Source: DASYRM01 sp036004405 (GTDB lineage Bacteria; Acidobacteriota; Vicinamibacteria; Vicinamibacterales; UBA2999). From it: a stretch of DNA of 64,000 bases. This document shows, in pieces, positions 8,522 to 16,652 of this stretch. The position numbers and the translations under genes were made by a program. Numbering within the stretch: position 1 is the stretch's first letter; the number at the start of each line of letters is the position of its first letter. The stretch is from the NCBI GenBank assembly GCA_036004405.1, contig DASYRM010000133.1, positions 1 through 64,000 of the forward strand. Direction: 5' to 3'. Under the pieces are notes generated by a model. That model had not been told where the DNA came from, ran no database searches, and saw only the letters and a program-made list of their open reading frames with translations.

Positions 8522-8911
8522 CGAAACCTCCAGGTGGTCCGCGTCCTTGGCGGAGCGCGCCGACTATATCGAAAACCGGGCCTCGATCACAGTTCCGTCT
8601 CCGGCGGTGATCACGGTTCTGGGCGGTGGTGTTCCGGGGCGGAACAGGCGCCACGCCCCGAACTCTGGCATTCGCGTGTCACTCCCGCGATGCACTCCGA
8701 CCGCGGCGCCGCTGCGCAGGCGTGCGCGGAGCTGCCGTGCACTGTCCATCGACTGCACGCGCATTCGGCTAAGAGCCCGCGCGCGCCGCACACGAGTCTG
8801 TCGAGTCGATCACAAGCCTGTCGCGCAACGCCGTGCGGTCGTGACCGCAACGCACACCACTGGCCCGACGCATCGTCACGGGCACGCTTGTTGCCCTTCA
8901 CAGGGCCAGAC
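8522..8911. other. 390-bp divergent intergenic region
   Basis: This gap separates the minus-strand DUF6152 gene from the plus-strand pilin operon and must hold both promoters. I see no convincing protein, RNA gene or repeat in it. Close to the pilin start is GGGCACG-N4-TTGC (8880-8894), which resembles a sigma-54 -24/-12 element but is placed awkwardly (see rejected items). Confidence 0.5.
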
Positions 8912-9502
8912 ATGAAACGCCTTCGCTCCAACGCCGGCTACACGCTGGTCGAGATCATGGTCGCCATGGCCGTGCTCGGCATCCTGGCCGCGATGGCTGT
9001 GCCGATGATGGAGAGCACGACCAGCGGCATCAAGCTGCGCGACCAGGCCAACGCGATCGCCGATCTCGTCGGCCTGGCGAAAATGCGGGCGACCTCGCAA
9101 TTCTCCCGCGCCCGCATCTACGCGGACGTCAAGGCCTCCACCTACGTCATCCAGCTGCAGGACGCCGGCACGAAAGCGTGGACCGACGAGCAGTCGCCGG
9201 TGACGCTGCCGTTCGGCGTCAGCTTCGGCTGGGGCGATCTCGAAGATCCGCCGCCGAACACTCAGGACGAGCTGAAATTTGCGCCTGCGTGCGTGGACAA
9301 GGACGAGAAGGAGATCGACGGCACCGCGTGCGTCATGTTCAATTCGCGCGGCATTCCCATCAATAAGGACAACTCGCCCACCGGTGGCAACGCCTTCTAT
9401 CTGACCGACGGAACGGGCGTCCGCGCCGTGACGATCACGGCCACACCGCTGGTGCGCCGCTGGTGGTCGTCGGCGGGCAAAGCGAACTGGGTGCGCCAAT
9501 GA
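8912..9502 (+). CDS. Minor (pseudo)pilin, FimT/GspH type
   Basis: This 196-residue protein begins with a short basic leader (MKRLRSNAG), then the type III prepilin site G|YTLVEIMVAM and a hydrophobic helix up to about residue 30. The Glu at +5 of the mature protein is present. The rest looks like a FimT/GspH globular domain, including a C-terminal FNSRGIPI segment typical of GspH-like pilins. Such proteins are cleaved and methylated by prepilin peptidase and initiate or prime a type IV pilus or pseudopilus. It is the first gene of a four-gene set; its stop overlaps the next start (ATGA). Confidence 0.85.
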   Translation: MKRLRSNAGYTLVEIMVAMAVLGILAAMAVPMMESTTSGIKLRDQANAIADLVGLAKMRATSQFSRARIYADVKASTYVIQLQDAGTKAWTDEQSPVTLPFGVSFGWGDLEDPPPNTQDELKFAPACVDKDEKEIDGTACVMFNSRGIPINKDNSPTGGNAFYLTDGTGVRAVTITATPLVRRWWSSAGKANWVRQ

Positions 9503-10059
9503 GAGCGACACGCATGCAACCCGACTTCGCGCTTCGCGCTTCGTCACGGCGGGCCCCGAGCCTCGCGGCCGGCTTCACGCTGATCGAGACGGTGTTCGCC
9601 CTCACGATTCTCATGATCGTGGCGGCCGGCGTGATGCCGCTCGCGCTCGTGGCCGTCCGGGCCACTGAAAACCAGGGGCACCTGGCCGCGCGCACCACCG
9701 AGTACGCGCAGGACAAGCTGGAACAGCTCATGTCGCTGTCCTACGACGACTCGATCACGGACACACGCAAATTCCCGGCAGAGCCGGCCGGCGGCAGCGG
9801 CCTGGTCAAAGGCGGCAGCTCGGATCCGGACGCGCCCGTGAAACTCTACGTGGACTATCTGGACAAGGACGGGAAGCTCATCGAGGAGGTCGACGACGGC
9901 GGCTCTGAATGGTTCTACAAGCGCGTCTGGTCGGTATCGATCCCGCGCGCCAGTTTGAAGCTGATTACGGTGACGGCAACCGTCCGCGTTGCGGCCCAGG
10001 GTGGCGCCGGCGACGTGCCGCGCTCGACCGTCTCGGCACTGAAGACCGACCCGTTCTGA
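9499..10059 (+). CDS. Minor pilin, PilV/GspI type
   Basis: This 186-residue protein starts at the ATG overlapping the preceding stop (9499-9502). A leader of about 30 residues (MRATRMQPDFALRASSR and on) precedes AAG|FTLIETVFAL, the prepilin cleavage site, followed by a hydrophobic helix. The leader is longer than usual, so an internal start is possible, but the ATGA overlap supports this one. The globular part contains TTEYAQDKLEQLMSLSYDD, common in PilV-like proteins, where residues after the helix pack on the pilus core. Order and size fit a FimT-PilV-PilW-PilX minor-pilin operon. Confidence 0.82.
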   Translation: MRATRMQPDFALRASSRRAPSLAAGFTLIETVFALTILMIVAAGVMPLALVAVRATENQGHLAARTTEYAQDKLEQLMSLSYDDSITDTRKFPAEPAGGSGLVKGGSSDPDAPVKLYVDYLDKDGKLIEEVDDGGSEWFYKRVWSVSIPRASLKLITVTATVRVAAQGGAGDVPRSTVSALKTDPF

Positions 10060-10067
10060 GACCAGCC

Positions 10068-11015
10068 ATGCTCCAACGACGATCTCAACTCCGCGCCGCC
10101 AGCGATGCCGGCTTCACCCTGATCGAGGTCATGGTCACGACTATGATCATGCTGACCGTCTCGGGCGTGGTCATCACCGGTGTCCTGAACATGACACAGC
10201 TGAACGCGACCACGACCAACCGGTCGGCGATGTTCGCGGGCGTGCGCAACGCCACGGCGCTCCTGCAGCAGGAGGTCGGCCAGGCGGGCCGCATCTCGCT
10301 GCCAGCGCCCGTGACCGTCAATACCGCCGCGATCGCGACCGCGACGTCGCTCGAGGTGAGCTCCGTGGCGGGGATGTTCGTCGGCGAGTACATCGTCGTT
10401 GGCACGGGCGACACCGGCGAGACGGTCGCGATTACGGCGATCAACGGGACGACCCTCACCGTCGGCACGGCGTTCGAGAACAAGCACGACGTCGCCGAGC
10501 CGGTGACGGTGCAGGGCGCCTTCTGGGCCGGGGTCGTGCCGCCGCATCTCTCGGACGGAACCGACAACCCCGACGGGTCGACGGGCAGCGTGCTCAAGAT
10601 TTTCGGCGACATCAACGGCAGCGGCAAGATGGTCTACGTCGAGTACACCTGCGACCTCAACGCAGGCGTGCTCTACCGCAACCAGATGGACTTCGACGCC
10701 GCCAAGAAGGAAGACCCCGGCGTCGAGCAGATCCTCGTCGAGAACGTGCAGCAAAATCCCGACAAGACCGACTGCTTCACCTATCAGGAACAGACGATCG
10801 CCGCCAAGGTGTTCGTCATCGGCGTCGCCATCACCTTGACGGTTCAGTCCGAGGACAGGGATCCGATCACGCAGGAGTTCCAGAAGGAATCGAAGGCGCT
10901 CCTCAACGTCTCGCCCCGGAACGTGTTCAACGCCTGGCTGCTCTACAGCCAGCTGATGGAAAACCGGGTGCAGCCTACGCCGGATGCGACGGCGAAGCTG
11001 ATGCCGGCCAACTGA
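10068..11015 (+). CDS. Minor pilin, PilW type, with an inserted beta-rich segment
   Basis: This 315-residue protein starts at the ATG at 10068, eight bases after the PilV-type stop. The prepilin site is DAG|FTLIEVMVTT, followed by the hydrophobic helix. Residues about 85-150 contain repeated short strands (TSLEVSSVAGMFVGEYIVVG, GETVAITAINGTTLTVG) of a kind found as insertions in PilW-like proteins and in phage or adhesin proteins. The region after it has ILKIFGDINGSG-type glycine-rich turns. Role: minor pilin, probably with PilV- and PilX-like partners in the pilus tip or priming complex. Confidence 0.8.
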   Translation: MLQRRSQLRAASDAGFTLIEVMVTTMIMLTVSGVVITGVLNMTQLNATTTNRSAMFAGVRNATALLQQEVGQAGRISLPAPVTVNTAAIATATSLEVSSVAGMFVGEYIVVGTGDTGETVAITAINGTTLTVGTAFENKHDVAEPVTVQGAFWAGVVPPHLSDGTDNPDGSTGSVLKIFGDINGSGKMVYVEYTCDLNAGVLYRNQMDFDAAKKEDPGVEQILVENVQQNPDKTDCFTYQEQTIAAKVFVIGVAITLTVQSEDRDPITQEFQKESKALLNVSPRNVFNAWLLYSQLMENRVQPTPDATAKLMPAN

Positions 11016-11020
11016 GGACT

Positions 11021-12532
11021 ATGTCTACAAACACTGCTCGACGCCCGTGGTCCGGAGAGGAGGGCATCGCCCTCATCCTGGCGATGTTCATGGTGCTCGT
11101 CGTGTCGCTGATCGGTGCGTCGCTTGCGACCGTCGGCCGAACGGAAACACTCTCGAGCCTGAACTACAAGACGATGTCGCAAGCCCGCTACGCAGCGGAA
11201 TCCGGGCTGCACGGCGCGGCCAACTACCTGATTCACGTCTACGTGCCGCCGGGCGCCGACGCCGCCGACCCGGTCACCGGCGTCTACGACCTGACCAAGT
11301 CGCCGGTCGAGTACAACGGGGATCCGGTGGTGCTCACGACGGCCGAAGGGGCCGAGTCGAACTACCCGATCAAGAACAAGGTCACGACGTTCGAAGCGGA
11401 TGCGGCGGGCGACCTGGCGATGTCGAACACCAAGGCGTCCTACACCGCCACCGCCACGCTGCTCTCGATGCGGCGGTTTACCGACGCGTATTCCGGCGGC
11501 CAGGTCACGATTCAGACCTGGCAGATCACCGGCATCGGCCAGATCAAAGGCGCCGGGGCCGCGGACGTCGAGGTGAGCGCCATCATCGAGACGCAGCGCG
11601 TGCCCGCGTACCGCTACGCCGCCTTTGCCACGTTCGACGGGTGCGACGCCATGACCTTTGGCGGCGGCGGCCAGAGCGACAGCTACGACTCGTCGAAGCT
11701 GGTCGGCGGCAACGCCGTGACGAGCAAGAGCGACGGCAACGTGGGGACCAACGGCGGCCTCACGATGAACGGCGCGACCAAGACCACGATCTACGGCACG
11801 CTGTCCACGCCGCGCACCGGCGTCGGCAACTGCACCGACGCGTCGATCACGGCGCTCGACATCTCGGGCAAGGCCGATGTGAAGGACGGCCTCGTGCAGC
11901 TGCCGCAGGCGGTGCACTGGAACACGCCGGCGGCCATCGCCCCGGCGCCGCCGACCACGGCGCTCGATTTCAAGAAGACCGGCGGATGCCCCGCGGCTGC
12001 GCCGAAGTGCACGGCCGTGGGCGATGTCATGACGATTACCCCTGATGCCGGTGTTCCGGTGCAGATGGGAAATGTCACGATGAACGCACTGGCCGAGGTC
12101 CACTTGAACGCCGGCACCTATGAAGTCAACACCCTCTCCATCGCCGGCAACGCGAAGGTGTACATCGATTCCGGTCCCGTGATTTTCAAGGTGAACGGCC
12201 TGGACGCGACGGGTGCCGAGATCGCCACGCCGATCGACGTGAACGGCGGCGGCGTACTGAACAACTCGTTGAATCCACAGAACCTGCAGTTCGTCTACGG
12301 CGGCTCGGGCGAGGTGAAGCTCAACGGCGGATCAAAATCGGCCTTCCTGGGCTACGCCCCGAACGCGACGGTGAACCTCAACGGAAACGCCGACATTTAC
12401 GGCGCCATCGTCGGGAAATTCGTCAACGATACCGGCGGCGCGAAGCTGCACTTCGACCTCCAGCTGAAATCGTGGGCCTACACCGAAGGCGAGCCCACGA
12501 TGACCTCCTTCACCTGGAGCAGCACGCACTGA
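11021..12532 (+). CDS. PilX-like membrane-anchored pilus assembly protein with DUF7305-type C-terminus
   Basis: This 503-residue protein has one N-terminal membrane helix preceded by GEEGIALILAMFM, typical of PilX-like proteins, which lack the G-F-T-L-x-E cleavage site. ARYAAESGLHGAANYL follows the helix, as in PilX N-terminal domains. The C-terminal part (about 375-500) has beta-helix-like repeats: NLQFVYGGSGEVKLNGGS, FLGYAPNATVNLNGNADIYG and AIVGK, matching the DUF7305 pattern of stacked beta strands. The middle is Gly/Asn-rich. A GAGGA sequence precedes the start and overlaps the previous stop. A clear intrinsic terminator follows, so this gene closes the operon. Confidence 0.82.
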   Translation: MSTNTARRPWSGEEGIALILAMFMVLVVSLIGASLATVGRTETLSSLNYKTMSQARYAAESGLHGAANYLIHVYVPPGADAADPVTGVYDLTKSPVEYNGDPVVLTTAEGAESNYPIKNKVTTFEADAAGDLAMSNTKASYTATATLLSMRRFTDAYSGGQVTIQTWQITGIGQIKGAGAADVEVSAIIETQRVPAYRYAAFATFDGCDAMTFGGGGQSDSYDSSKLVGGNAVTSKSDGNVGTNGGLTMNGATKTTIYGTLSTPRTGVGNCTDASITALDISGKADVKDGLVQLPQAVHWNTPAAIAPAPPTTALDFKKTGGCPAAAPKCTAVGDVMTITPDAGVPVQMGNVTMNALAEVHLNAGTYEVNTLSIAGNAKVYIDSGPVIFKVNGLDATGAEIATPIDVNGGGVLNNSLNPQNLQFVYGGSGEVKLNGGSKSAFLGYAPNATVNLNGNADIYGAIVGKFVNDTGGAKLHFDLQLKSWAYTEGEPTMTSFTWSSTH

Positions 12533-12545
12533 CGCCGAATGGGTC

Positions 12546-12710
12546 TCAGGGCCGGCGCTTCGCGCCGGCCCTCTTTTCATGTTCGACCGCCTGACGATCG
12601 GACCAGCGCTTCAGCAGCCAGAACAGCACCACCGAGATCGCGACGATTACCACGACCACCGCGGTCCCCCACTTGATGAACCAGAACACGAATTCCGGCC
12701 CTTCCCTCAT
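12546..12710 (-). CDS. Small single-pass membrane protein, 54 aa
   Basis: I found this by direct translation. From the ATG at 12710 the frame reads through REGPEFVFWFIKWG, then a hydrophobic helix (about residues 16-33, TAVVVVIVAISVVLFWLL) and a basic tail (KRWSDRQAVEHEKRAG), ending with TGA at 12546-12548. The topology is short N-terminus, one helix, positively charged C-terminus, with the tail probably cytoplasmic. The last codons and the stop lie in the terminator hairpin of the convergent pilin operon. It is divergent from the phosphatidyltransferase gene (64 bp). I recognise no family and see no strong ribosome site, so expression is uncertain. Confidence 0.5.
   Translation of the reverse strand: MREGPEFVFWFIKWGTAVVVVIVAISVVLFWLLKRWSDRQAVEHEKRAGAKRRP
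12548..12578 (+). terminator. Intrinsic terminator of the minor-pilin operon
   Basis: Arms AGGGCCGGCGC (12548-12558) and GCGCCGGCCCT (12562-12572) pair perfectly over 11 bp around TTC (a cUUCGg-type tip). CTTTTC follows. It lies 16 bp after the PilX-like stop. Confidence 0.85.
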
Positions 12711-12774
12711 CGTCTGACTCTACCCTGAGCCGGTTTGGACGTCCGCTGCACCTTACGGTGTGGAGGGATTTCGC

Positions 12775-13491
12775 ATGTCCACGTTGACCGTCCAGGAGCG
12801 GCCGCAGGGGGCCCACATCCGCGTTCACGGAAGCGTGCTGGCCGAGGCCGAGAAGCGGCTCCTGGTCTGGCTCGCGCACCGGCTGCCACGGCGCCTCAAC
12901 GCCGACCACCTCACCGCCATCGGCGCGATCGGCACCGTGGCCGCCGGAGCCGCCTTCGCGGCCGCCGCCTGGGATCCGCGCGTCCTGTGGCTGGTGCCGC
13001 TCATGCTGGCCGTGAACTGGTTCGGCGACAGCCTCGATGGCACCGTGGCCCGGGTGCGGGGGCACCAGCGGCCCCGTTACGGCTACTACCTGGACCACGC
13101 AGTGGATCTGGTGAACGCCACTGCTCTCTTCACCGGAATGGCGTTCTCGGGGCTGATGGACCCGCGCCTGGGGCTGGCGCTGCTACTCGGCTACGTCCTC
13201 CTGTGCGCCGAGTCGTTTCTCGCCACGCACGCCGTCGGCGTGTTTCGCATCTCGTTCTCCGGCATCGGGCCCACCGAGCTGCGGATACTGCTGTCGATTG
13301 GCGCGCTGGTGGCCGTCTCCCGTCCGATCGTGACGCCGTTCGGCCTGGGGCGCGTGGCGCTCTTCGACCTCAGCGCGGTCGTCGCGCTGGCCGGCATGGC
13401 CATCGCCTTCGCGGTCTCGACGTGGCGCAATGCGCGCACGCTCTATCTGGCGGAGCCGCTCCCGCCAACCCCTGCCAAGGGGATCCGGTGA
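12775..13491 (+). CDS. CDP-alcohol phosphatidyltransferase family membrane protein
   Basis: I chose the ATG at 12775 because GGAGGGA lies 6 nt before it; the upstream GTG at 12760 would itself overlap this ribosome site. The 238-residue protein contains the family signature D-G-x2-A-R-x8-G-x3-D-x3-D as DSLDGTVARVRGHQRPRYG followed by YYLDHAVD (about residues 82-108). It also has about five to six membrane helices. These enzymes transfer a phosphatidyl or related group from a CDP-linked donor to an alcohol at the membrane. The acceptor cannot be told from sequence. The gene is coupled to a GtrA gene by a GTGA overlap, which could suggest polar head-group or glycan modification. Confidence 0.88.
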   Translation: MSTLTVQERPQGAHIRVHGSVLAEAEKRLLVWLAHRLPRRLNADHLTAIGAIGTVAAGAAFAAAAWDPRVLWLVPLMLAVNWFGDSLDGTVARVRGHQRPRYGYYLDHAVDLVNATALFTGMAFSGLMDPRLGLALLLGYVLLCAESFLATHAVGVFRISFSGIGPTELRILLSIGALVAVSRPIVTPFGLGRVALFDLSAVVALAGMAIAFAVSTWRNARTLYLAEPLPPTPAKGIR

Positions 13492-13901
13492 GCCGCGCCG
13501 CCCGCTTCGCCTGGGTCGGCGCGGGCGGCTTCGTGGTGCAGGCGGCGGCGCTCTACGCCCTCACGGCGGCTGGACTCTCATACCCAGTGGCCACCGCCAT
13601 CGCCGTCGAGGCGGCCATCCTTCACAACTTCCTCTGGCACGAGCGCTGGACCTGGGCCGATCGAGCCGCACCCGGCCGCCGCCTCAGCCGGCTGTTGCGC
13701 TTCAACGGCTCGACCGCGATCGTCTCGATTGCCGGTAACGTCGCGCTCATGTGGCTGTTCGTGGGCTGGCTCCGCCTCCCGCTCCTGGCTGCCAACCTGC
13801 TGGCCGTCCTCACCCTCGGCGTCGTGAACTTCGTCTCGGCGGATCGTCTGGTCTTCGCTACAAAGTTGACACACCGACTACAGAATCCAACGTCGCTGTA
13901 A
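13488..13901 (+). CDS. GtrA family membrane protein
   Basis: This 137-residue protein starts at a GTG overlapping the previous stop (GTGA). It has four predicted membrane helices and the family features: RFAWVGAGGFVVQAAALYAL near the start, then HNFLWHERWTWADR after helix 2, and FNGSTAIVSIAGN. GtrA-like proteins are thought to help move undecaprenyl-linked sugars across the membrane, or otherwise to act with polyprenyl-phosphate glycosyltransferases. No glycosyltransferase of that type is seen next to it. Coupled to the phosphatidyltransferase at 12775-13491, it may work on lipid-linked saccharides. Confidence 0.83.
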   Translation: MSRAARFAWVGAGGFVVQAAALYALTAAGLSYPVATAIAVEAAILHNFLWHERWTWADRAAPGRRLSRLLRFNGSTAIVSIAGNVALMWLFVGWLRLPLLAANLLAVLTLGVVNFVSADRLVFATKLTHRLQNPTSL

Positions 13902-13985
13902 TTTACGCGCGCGCGCCGGAACGCGGCGTTTTGGCTATAGTGGACAGCACACGCCCTGAACAGCGTGATCAGGAAGGGGGCCCTG

Positions 13986-16652
13986 GTGCCGTTCCGATCC
14001 GCAGACACGCACGACGACATCCACGAAGTGCTGTCTCTTGACGAGCTCGGCGCGTTTGCCGACGCCGGCACCAATCCCGCCGAGACCTTGATGAGCGTCG
14101 TGGGGCTCATCGCGAAGCGCTTCGGCACCGAAGTCTGTTCCGCGTATCTGCTCGAACCGGATCGCGTGAACCTGATCCTGGCCGCGACCGTCGGGCTGCG
14201 GCCCGAGACCATCGGCACGCTGCGGCTGGGGCTCCACGAAGGGCTGGTCGGGCTCGTCGCCGAGCAGGTCCGTCCGGTCGCCGTCGAGCACGCGCAGACG
14301 CACCCCCGCTTCAAGTACTTCAGTGAGGCCGGCGAGGAGCCGTTCCAGTCGTTCCTGGGCGTGCCGCTCGTCGACAACGGCGTGCTCCAGGGCACCCTGG
14401 TGGTGCAGACCCTGGCGACGCGGCACTTTTCCGACGCCGAAATCGACGCGCTGATGACGGCGGCCGCCCAGGTTGCGCCGATCATCGGCGAAGCGCGCGT
14501 CGTTCACCGCTTCATCGCCCCAGCGCAGGAAAAGCTGTGGGCGCTGGCGCGCAACCTGTGGTGGAGCTGGGACCAGGACTCGTGCAGCCTGTTCCAAGAC
14601 CTCGACCCGGGGCGGTGGAGCGAGCTCAATCACAACCCGATCACGCTCCTCTCCGAAACGCCGCTGGCGCAGATCGAGAAGCGGGCCGGGGAGCTGGCGC
14701 TGCACAGCCGCATCAACTACGCCTACCGCCGGCAGCGCGAGTACCTCGAGGCCGACAGCACCTGGGCCGCCACGCACGCCGGCGTGCTGCGGCCGCGGCC
14801 GGTCGGCTACTTCTCCGCCGAGTTCGGCCTGCACGAGTCCTTTCCGATCTACTCCGGCGGGCTCGGAGTGCTGGCCGGGGATCACATCAAGAGCGCCTCG
14901 GATCTCGGCCTGCCCCTTGTCGGAGTCGGACTGTTCTACGGTCAGGGCTACTTCCGGCAGCGGCTCGACGCCAGCGGCTGGCAGCGCGAAGAGTATCTGA
15001 GCTCCGACACCACGCAGCTGCCGATGGAGCCCGCCATCGGCGAAAACGGCGAACCGGTCACCGTGCAGCTCGAAACCCGGGGCGGCGTCATCGCCGCCAA
15101 GGTCTGGCGCGTGAAGGTGGGCCGCTGCGACCTGCTGCTGCTCGACTCGAACGTCGAGGGCAACTCGCCCGAAGACCGCGATCTCACCGCGCGTCTCTAC
15201 GGCGGCGACGCCCGCGTCCGCGTCCGCCACGAGCTGCTGCTCGGCGTGGGCGGCTACAAGGCGCTGCGCGCCATGGGCATCACGCCGTCGGTGTTGCACC
15301 TCAACGAAGGGCACAGCGGCTTTGCCGTGCTCGAGGCGATCCGCGGCCGCATGGTCGAGGAAGGCATCGGCTTCCACCACGCGGTGTCGCGCGTGGCGCG
15401 CGAGGTGGTCTTCACCACCCACACGCCGGTGCCCGCCGGCCACGACCGCTTCCACGAGAGCCTGATCGAAGAGCATCTCGGGCCGCTGCGCGATCAGCTG
15501 GGCATCTCGCTGCACGAGCTGATGGCGGTGGGGCGCGAGAACCCGAACAACCCGCACGAAGAGTTCTGCATGACCGTGCTGGGGCTCCGGCTGTCGCGCC
15601 GCGCCAACGCGGTGTCGGCGCTGCACGGCGAAGTGTCGCGCGCGATGTGGACCGGGCTCTACCCCGGACGCAGCGAGGAGGCGATCCCGATCGGCCACGT
15701 CACCAACGGCGTCCACGTGCCGACCTGGCTGGCGCCCCAGATGTCGCGCCTCTACGATCGCCACCTTGGACTCGAATGGCGGCAGCGCAGCGGCCAGGCC
15801 AAGATCTGGGAAGGCATCGAGAGCGTGGACGACGGCGAGCTCTGGGAGACGCACCTGATTCTCAAGGCACGCCTGATCGAGTTCGTGCGGCGGCGCGCCG
15901 TCGAGCAGGCCACGCACCGCGGCGAGCCCAAGGACACCATCGCGCGGCTGTCGCGCATCATGAGCCCCGACGCGCTCACCATCGGCTTCGCGCGCCGGTT
16001 TGCCACCTACAAGCGCGCCAATCTCATCCTGCGCGACCTGCAGGCGCTGGCCGCGATGGTCAACGATCCGAAGCGGCCGGTGCAGTTCGTGTTCGCCGGC
16101 AAGGCGCATCCCCACGACGAGCCCGGCAAGCGCGTGCTGCAGGAGATCGCGCAGATGATGCGCGACGCGACGTTTGCCGGCAAGTTCGCGTTCGTCGAGG
16201 ACTACGACATCAACGTCGGCCGGGTGCTGGTGCAGGGCGTGGACGTGTGGCTCAACAACCCGCGGCGGCCGCTCGAGGCCTCGGGCACGAGCGGGCAGAA
16301 GGTCGTGCTCAACGGCGGACTCAACCTGTCGGTGCTCGACGGCTGGTGGGCCGAGGCGTACGACGGCCTCAACGGCTTCTCGATCGGGACCGGCCGCACC
16401 CATGCCAACATGGACGTGCACGACGAGCGCGACGGCCGCGACCTCTATCGAACCTTGAAGGACGAGGTGATTCCGCTCTTCTACCAGCGCGATCAGGACG
16501 GCCTGCCCCGCGAGTGGATCCGCCGGATGAAGCGCACCATCCGCACGCTCGGCTGGCGGTTCAACGCCGACCGCATGGTGATGGACTACGCCACCCGCTT
16601 GTACGTCCCCGCGGCCGGCGGCACCTCCAGCGACGCGAGACTCTCAGGCTGA
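13986..16652 (+). CDS. glgP: GAF domain fused to alpha-glucan phosphorylase (DUF3417 type)
   Basis: The start is set at the GTG at 13986, six nt after the purine-rich AGGAAGGGGG; an earlier in-frame GTG at 13965 would contain that site. The protein has 888 residues. Residues about 20-165 form a GAF domain (ETLMSVVGLIAKRF, FQSFLGVPLVDNGVLQGTL). A DUF3417 segment follows (LWALARNLWWSWDQD), then the phosphorylase body with YFSAEFGLHESFPIYSGGLG, GHSGFAVLEAIRG and the PLP region EASGTSGQKVVLNGG (Lys772). Glucan phosphorylases release glucose 1-phosphate from alpha-glucans. A GAF-type sensor at the N-terminus is unusual for this enzyme and could give small-molecule control. The stop overlaps the next gene by one base (TGATG). 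A TATAGT at 13936-13941 may be part of its promoter, but no good -35 is visible. Confidence 0.9.
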   Translation: MPFRSADTHDDIHEVLSLDELGAFADAGTNPAETLMSVVGLIAKRFGTEVCSAYLLEPDRVNLILAATVGLRPETIGTLRLGLHEGLVGLVAEQVRPVAVEHAQTHPRFKYFSEAGEEPFQSFLGVPLVDNGVLQGTLVVQTLATRHFSDAEIDALMTAAAQVAPIIGEARVVHRFIAPAQEKLWALARNLWWSWDQDSCSLFQDLDPGRWSELNHNPITLLSETPLAQIEKRAGELALHSRINYAYRRQREYLEADSTWAATHAGVLRPRPVGYFSAEFGLHESFPIYSGGLGVLAGDHIKSASDLGLPLVGVGLFYGQGYFRQRLDASGWQREEYLSSDTTQLPMEPAIGENGEPVTVQLETRGGVIAAKVWRVKVGRCDLLLLDSNVEGNSPEDRDLTARLYGGDARVRVRHELLLGVGGYKALRAMGITPSVLHLNEGHSGFAVLEAIRGRMVEEGIGFHHAVSRVAREVVFTTHTPVPAGHDRFHESLIEEHLGPLRDQLGISLHELMAVGRENPNNPHEEFCMTVLGLRLSRRANAVSALHGEVSRAMWTGLYPGRSEEAIPIGHVTNGVHVPTWLAPQMSRLYDRHLGLEWRQRSGQAKIWEGIESVDDGELWETHLILKARLIEFVRRRAVEQATHRGEPKDTIARLSRIMSPDALTIGFARRFATYKRANLILRDLQALAAMVNDPKRPVQFVFAGKAHPHDEPGKRVLQEIAQMMRDATFAGKFAFVEDYDINVGRVLVQGVDVWLNNPRRPLEASGTSGQKVVLNGGLNLSVLDGWWAEAYDGLNGFSIGTGRTHANMDVHDERDGRDLYRTLKDEVIPLFYQRDQDGLPREWIRRMKRTIRTLGWRFNADRMVMDYATRLYVPAAGGTSSDARLSG

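Noticed and set aside
8880..8895. GGGCACG-N4-TTGCC before the first pilin gene, like a sigma-54 promoter
   Set aside because: Transcription would start about 12 nt after the -12 element, only about 6 nt before the ATG and after the likely ribosome site. The first T and last W of the consensus are also missing.
13936..13941. TATAGT as the promoter of the phosphorylase cluster
   Set aside because: No -35-like sequence lies at a suitable distance, so it is recorded only as a weak possibility in the gene entry.
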